From: Phyto melanocephala
Lineage: Eukaryota; Arthropoda; Insecta; Diptera; Rhinophoridae
Assembly (NCBI GenBank): GCA_941918925.1
Contig: OW799236.1
Span: 104,548,562-104,612,561 of the forward strand
Direction of reading: 5' to 3'
Length of the DNA: 64,000 bases
Below are positions 58,315 through 64,000 of the stretch, piece after piece. Numbering within the stretch: position 1 is the first letter of the stretch; every line of letters starts with the position of its first letter. Position numbers and translations under genes: made by a program. Below the pieces are notes generated by a model. The model had not been told where the DNA came from and made no database searches. It was given only the letters and a program-made list of their open reading frames with translations.

Positions 58315-60908
58315 TATACCCGCCACCAAAAAAATGGTGGGGGTATATTCATTTTGTCATTCCGTTTGTAACACATCGAAATATCCACTTTAGACCCCAT
58401 AAAGTATATATATTCTGAATCAGGGTTTGATTTGATGACGATCTAGCTATGTCCGTCCGTCTGTCCGTCTGTTGAAAGCACGATAGAGGTCGCACAGAAA
58501 AAGCTAGGGGGCTCAAATTTTGCCAGAATCTTTCTTATAGACAAGGTTTGTTTGGTATTGAAAATGGGCTAAATCGGAATATTAGGAAGAGTGTTATAGC
58601 TCGTAAAGCAAGAGTAGGTCGAAACAACCGTGTCCTGCTAACATCGAATAAAATGGAATTGTGTCCAAACGCATTAACGTATCGTCATGAAACTTCGAAT
58701 ATATATTTCTCGAGTCAAAGGAATATTTCTCCCCAAAAATTTCTTAAATCTATCCATTAGAAAAGGAGTTATAGATCAAAATGTACGAAAATTTATACCG
58801 CTCAGTGTATATTTGAAATTTAAAACGTAATAAAACTGACAAAACTATATGTACGATGCTGAAATTTTACAAACATGGCTTTTTGGTCAAAGTCTTCGTT
58901 ATAACGGAAAATATATGTGCCACGCCTACTTTTTTCTTTAAATTTTTATTAAAATATATTAGTCATATATATTAGCATTTATTCATTGCAGACGGCATCA
59001 TATGTTGAAGGCGCCACTACATTTTGCAAACAATGTGGATGATTGATGTCTTTGCTAAATATCACGTTGAACACTAGATGACTCTAATCACATTTTTGCT
59101 AACAAACTCTTTTATATTTTGGACAAACTACAAAGAAATTTTAAAGGGGTTTGTGAAAACGAAAATGACCGAGGTTGTTTCCAAAAATTAACTAGACTAA
59201 TGATTTGTGCCCAACTTTACATATAGGTGTACCCACAGTCTTAAGGGGCTTATGATTTAAAAATATTTAAAAATAAATTTGCCACAGGGTGATTCAAAAT
59301 AGACATTCTCAGCATTTTGCTAAAATGGGAAATTTATTAGTAAGATTTTGATTTTTAAACTTCTATAACATTTTGCTTTTAAAAGATTTTCAAACGAAAT
59401 AAGTTTTGTATAATTTTAAAATTTGTTAGACATTAGTACATGAAAATAAATTGTTTATAATGTTTAGAAATAATTTTCAAAGTCAAAAGTTTCTTAAATT
59501 CCCATTTTTAATAGAGCATAACTTCTAGAGAACATAAGATAACAAAAAGAAATTAGCACCATTTAGTAGATAAAACTCTTTTCTATACCCCTATACCCCA
59601 TTGTATACCCGAAACGATCCGACCGTGAGCACCAGACCAATTTTTGTGACACAAGGTCAAAAATTTTTTGCAAAATATTAGTAAAAGAGCTAAACAAAAA
59701 ATTTTTTGTAATGTGTTTTTTTAAGTGTTTTAGTTTTTATACCCCCCCACTAAAAAAAATGGTATGTATATATATATTCTGAATCGGGGTTTTATTTGAT
59801 GACGATCTAGCTATGTCCGTCCGTCTGTCCGACTGTTGAAAGCACGATAGAGGTTCCACCGAAAAAGATAGAGGGCTCAAATTTTGCCAAAATATGTCTT
59901 ATATATAAGGTTTGTTTGGAATTGAAAATGGACTAAATCGGAATATTAAAAAGAAAGTTATAGCTCGTAATGCAAGATCAGGTCAAAAAAACCGTGTCCT
60001 TCCAACATCGAATAAAATGGAGTTGTGTCCACCAGCATCAACGTAGAGTCATGAAACTTTAAATATATACTTCCTGAGCAAAAACAATATTTCTCCCCAA
60101 AAATTGTTTAAATGTATGCATTAGGAAGGGAGTTGTAGATCAAAATGTACGAAAATTCATACGGCGCAGTGTATTCTTCAGTATATTCAAAATTTTAAAC
60201 CTAATAAAACCGCCAAAATTAGAGGTATGATGATCAAATTTGCTACGTTAATAACAAAGAAAAACATTTTGTGCTATAAATTGGGTTATTTCCCGGAAAT
60301 TCGACTTATTTAATCTACTCGACTTCCCGGGATTATTTTTCGGGATCCCGGGAAATAAAAAAGGTGACTACGAATCGAAAAGAGATGTTTATATTGAAAT
60401 TGAATTCTAGTGATTTTATTTTTGATCTTATAGCTGAAGTATCTGTATTTTTCTTTTTGTGCTCATATTTGATCTCGTATCTAGAGAATAATATTTTTTT
60501 CAACAAAACATATTTTTACTTAATTTATATTTAAAATTCAAGTTTTTTTTATTAATTTTTATAGTTTTGAAGTGTGGACGAATTTGAACGATTATGTTGA
60601 CCAAAAGAGTCACGAAGTGCACAAGGTGCATGAAATGCATTTTAATTTAAACGCTCATTTTATAATAAGACTGAATAGCTTTAACGCATAAACAATTTTA
60701 TGATTTTATAAAAAAGTTTTTTTATTAATTAAAAACAAATTTACTTTTTATTTGTTTTGCTGCGGGATCCTGGGAAATTAAAAAATAAATCTCGCATTCT
60801 CGGAAAACAACAATTTTCGGGGAAAAAAACCCTAGCTATAAAAGAACGGAAAATTGGTGGTGGGTATAAAAGATTCGGCACAGCCGAATTTAATGCTCTT
60901 ACTTGTTT
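58315..60908 (+). mobile_element. Composite HINE (INE-1-like Helentron), copy E, two units
   Basis: The 5' hairpin TATACCCGCCACC starts at 58315, with two GTCCGTCT units. A second 5' module starts at 59738 (TATACCCCCCCAC). A single 3' end lies at about 60874-60908: GATTCGGCACAGCCGAATTT, then AATGCTCTTACTTGTTT. The second unit is interrupted from about 60250 by unrelated DNA (see 60250-60840). Copy E therefore repeats the two-unit arrangement of copies A and B but is clearly diverged from them. Immediately before the 5' end the flank reads TTTTACTTGT, like a HINE 3' end without its hairpin. Confidence 0.8.
60250..60840. mobile_element. Insertion with CCCGGGA palindromes and a mariner fragment
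   Basis: The left part holds ATTTCCCGGAAAT, TTCCCGGGATTA and CGGGATCCCGGGAAAT (60285-60357); the right part holds GCGGGATCCTGGGAAATTAA and TTCTCGGAAAAC (60762-60808). So GGGATCC-GGGAAAT words occur at both ends in the same orientation. Between them, about 60575-60668 matches the minus-strand mariner N-terminal segment seen at 63310-63395 (GTGGACGAATTTGAACGATT, then ATGTTGACCAAAAGAGTCAC). It seems a composite of an unclassified repeat and a mariner remnant inside HINE copy E. Confidence 0.5.
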
Positions 60909-60987
60909 ATCTTCTCCAGAAAAGTTACAATTATTTGTGTAAAGTCTGTTTTACTTGTGACTAACGATATGTATTACACCATTTTTT
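60909..60987. other. 79-bp spacer between two HINEs
   Basis: Unique sequence between the 3' end of copy E and the 5' end of copy D; it ends in a T run, a typical Helentron target. Confidence 0.6.
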
Positions 60988-63700
60988 TATACCCGCCACC
61001 AAAAAAATGGTGGGGGTATATTCATTTTGTCATTCCGTTTGTAACACATCGAAATATCCATTTAAGACCCCATAAAGTATATATACTCTGAATCGGGGTT
61101 TGATTTTATGACGATCTAGCTATGTCCGTCCGTCTGTCCGTCTGTTGAAAGCACGATAGAGGTCGCACCGAAAAAGCTAGGGGGCTCAAATTATGCCAGA
61201 ATCTTTCTTATAGACAAGGTTTGTTTGGTATTGAAAATGGGCTAAATCGGAATATTAGGAAGAGAGTTATAGCTCGAAAAGCAAGAGTAGGTCGAAAAAA
61301 CCGTGTCCTTCGAACATCGAATAAAATGGAATTGTGTCCAAACGCCTTAACGTAGCCTCATGAAACTTCGAATATATATTTCCTGAGCAAAAACAATATT
61401 TTTCCCCGAAAATTGTTTAAATCTATGCATTAGGAGAGGAGTTATCGATCAAAATGTACGAAAATTTATACCGCACAGTGTATTTTTCGGTATATTTAAA
61501 AACAAAAACGTCATAAAAGCAACAAAATTGGATGTACGACTCTGAAATTTTGCACACTTTTCTTTTTGAAGACACGCTTTCTTGTAACGGCAAATCAATG
61601 TGCCACGCTTACTTTTACGCCCACCTCCCATATAACGTTTTAACTAAAATTCATATAATTTCTCTATTAATAAAGATTTTGGAATAATAAAGGCCTATCT
61701 TGAAACACCTCACTTGTACTCATTCGCAAAAATAACTTTGACACGCCTACTATAACGCCCACTTTTCACGTTATCTACCGTTAATGAAATTTAAAAGCTC
61801 ATAAAACCGCTAAAATTAGAGGTATGATGATCAAATTTGCTACGTCTATCCCCCTAGGCAATTTCATTACTATGCCAAAAAATTAAGGTGCCACGCCCAC
61901 TTTTACGCCCACCTCCCATATAACGTTTTAACTAAAATTCATATAATTTCTCTATTAATAAAGATTTTGGAATAATAAAGGACTATATTGAAACACCTAA
62001 GTTGTACTCTTTAGCAAAAACAACTTTGACACGCCTACTATAACGCCCACTTTCACTTTTGAATTGTGTCTAGACGCATAAACGTAGTCATGAAACTTCG
62101 AATATATATTTATCGAGTCAAAAGAATATTTTTCCCTGAAAATCGCTTAAATTTATGAATTAGGAAAAGAGTTATAGATAAAAATGTACGAAAATTTATA
62201 CCGCACAGTGTATATTTCAAATTTAAAACGTAATAACACTGACAAAACTATATGTACGATTCTGAAATTTTGCAAACATGGTTTTTTGGTCAAAGTCTTC
62301 GTTATAACGGAAAATAGATGTGCCACGCACACTTTTTTCCTTAAATTTTTATAAAAATATATTAGCATTTATTCATCTTACACTGTGCCATTTATTGTAC
62401 TGTAGCTAAATATAAGATAAAGATGATAAGACAGATGACTCTACTAGCAACTACTAGATGGCATGCTAACAACTTATGCTTATGTTCTCCTTAAATTATG
62501 CTCTATTAAAAATAGGAATTTAGGAAAATTTTGACCTAAGTCAAAAAAAATTGTCTCTAAACATTATGAACAATTTATTTTCATGTACTAATGGCTAAAA
62601 AATTTAAAAATTATACAAAACTTATTTCGTTTGAAAATCTTTTAAAAGCAAAATGTTATAGAAGTTTAAAAATCAAAATCTTACTAATAGATTTCCCGTT
62701 TTAGAAAAATGCAGAGAATGTATATTAATCACCCTATGGCCCTTAAAATTTAACCTTAAATTCACTTTCTTCCTCTTAAATTCATGTAAATTCTATATGA
62801 ATAAAGATTTTGGAATACTAAAGGACTATATTGAAATATCTAAGTTATGTTTATTAGCAGAAACTTCATTGACACGCGTATTTTAACGGCCACTTTCATT
62901 GAAAGACTAAATTTACGAAAACATTTTACTAGCATACCGAAGTTATAATGGGTGGTTTTATTTTAAGGGACTATGTTGATTTTGAATAAAATTATTATGA
63001 AATTATTATCATTTATTTTTATAATGATAATATTTGTATGCTTCAATTATGTATGGAACAAAATATCGGCCAAATGGCCCTCCAACCTAAGCGGCACATC
63101 ACGATCCGATAGTCCAAATTTTCAATGACAATGTTGATGCTCGATTGTTGGGCACGATGATGTGTCGAGGTTGCTTGCTCTTTTGCCACGTTATCGTGAA
63201 AAACAGCAATGTTTCCCATTTAACGAACTAAGATGGCATTCACAGATGTTTTCACATTTCATACAGACCTGCTTTGCAGACATTTAAATATTTTTTACAA
63301 TTCTCACGATTGTGGACGAATTCGAACGATTATGTTGACCAAAAGAATCACGAAGTGCACAAAATGCATTTTGATTTGAACGCCCATTTTTATAAAAATC
63401 TTTAATATTTAAAAGCGTTGCTCGATTGCGTATCTTTCCACGGTTCAAATTGAGTTAGTCTGAGATTGAGAAATGTCAAATGAAATACAAGAAAAAAGTT
63501 GAAGTTTAGATGTGGTTCACCTTAAACATGGGCCCTTAAAATTTAACCACCCTCTACAAAGAAAGTGATACATATTTTATTATAAAGAGATTATTCTATA
63601 GCGATTAACAAAATAATAAATATTGTGCTTTAAATGTACACAAAATTGGTGGTGGGTATAAAAGATTCGGCACAGCCGAATATAGTGCTCTTACTTGTTT
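60988..63700 (+). mobile_element. HINE (INE-1-like Helentron), copy D
   Basis: 5' hairpin TATACCCGCCACC-AAAAAAAT-GGTGGGGGTATA, two GTCCGTCT units, body, the ~288-bp internal repeat (CCCACCTCCCATATAACG at about 61619 and 61907), nested mariner-type element and the 3' hairpin 63664-63680 with CTTACTTGTTT. It is colinear with copy C (44305-46992) but inverted, about 14 kb away. It has one 5' module only. Non-autonomous. Confidence 0.85.
62948..63554 (-). mobile_element. mariner-type nonautonomous element nested in HINE D
   Basis: Ends GGGTGGTTTTATTTTAAGGG and TTAAAATTTAACCACCCTC next to TA; 607 bp. The minus strand encodes the same transposase N-terminal relic as 44451-45055, including the reverse complements of GAACCGTGGAAAGATACGC and TCGAGCAACGC. 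Position within the HINE is identical to that in copies A, B and C. Confidence 0.75.
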
Positions 63701-64000
63701 TAAATTGATTTTTCAAGCTCAAGGTCTTTATAAATATTTGTTCATTTATCTATTGTTCAATATTTCGCTACTCCTTTGTGTAGCATCTTCAGGAAAGAAA
63801 TTGTGTGTTTTTGAAAAATCAATTAAAAAATTTTATAAAATAAGGGTCAAATAAGAGCAATAAGAATTAAAAACTTTAATTAATCTCAACATATTATCTT
63901 TTTTATTTTCGGAACATACAAAAATTTAAATACTAAACCCTTCCAAATAATGCCCACCAAATATTCTTTTTATTCATTAGTATTTAAAACACAAACAATT
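63701..64000. other. AT-rich DNA to the window end
   Basis: Nothing recognised. Confidence 0.4.

Noticed and set aside
1..64000. CRISPR arrays, bacterial operons, ribosome binding sites or rRNA genes
   Set aside because: Nothing of the kind was seen; intron-like signals and fly-type transposons indicate a eukaryote.

Overview
The window reads as non-coding, repeat-rich DNA from a higher (brachyceran) fly. It is extremely AT-rich and has no long intact host gene. The repeats are those expected in such flies: INE-1/DINE-1-like non-autonomous Helentrons (HINEs: a 5' TATACCC hairpin, a (GTCCGTCT)n stretch, CCACGCCCAC motifs, a 3' ATTCGGC-GCCGAAT hairpin, then CTTACTTGTTT), many decayed mariner-type transposases, Jockey-like non-LTR fragments, a piggyBac relic, MITEs and short SINE-like elements. 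A calyptrate fly such as a blowfly or relative is my best guess. That is inference; no diagnostic host gene was recognised.

Layout. 0-10 kb: a SINE-like insertion with a TTAGG-type tail (18-135), a diverged tandem duplication (2.7-3.6 kb), a CCCAGC-ended MITE (3582-3914), an internally deleted piggyBac element with both TTAA sites (4097-6003), a mariner fragment (7.4-7.6 kb), a tRNA-headed SINE (8178-8375) and a possible terminal exon of a minus-strand host gene (9434-9530). 10-22.8 kb: AT-rich DNA with a diverged ~1 kb tandem duplication (14.1-16.06 kb), a mariner pseudogene with both TIRs (17588-18456), a second CCCAGC MITE (19890-20264) and a broken Jockey-like element (20.85-22.2 kb). 22.8-29.6 kb: two almost identical ~3 kb composite HINEs in opposite orientation, forming a palindrome around a ~0.73 kb spacer. 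29.6-44.3 kb: mostly featureless, with a minus-strand mariner pseudogene (32.9-33.4 kb), two non-LTR fragments (37.63-38.05 and 40.25-41.05 kb) and an old HINE (41.5-42.1 kb). 44.3-47.0 and 61.0-63.7 kb: a second HINE pair, again in opposite orientation. 47.0-61.0 kb: MITEs, decayed HINEs, a mariner with a 143-codon open frame (52027-52458), a HINE holding a long poly-T tract (52744-53523), a candidate host exon (about 53581-53681) and another composite HINE (58315-60908).

How the parts relate. None of these elements looks able to move by itself. HINEs need a Helentron Rep-helicase supplied elsewhere, and every transposase or reverse transcriptase here is truncated or interrupted. The mariner-type element inside the HINEs sits at the same place in four copies, so it appears to travel as part of the HINE. 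The two candidate exons are both on the minus strand, so the window could lie in one or more very long introns. That remains unproven. The most unusual structures are the ~6.7 kb palindrome, the head-to-tail HINE dimers and the TTAGG-like SINE tails. I did not find a clearly new gene system.
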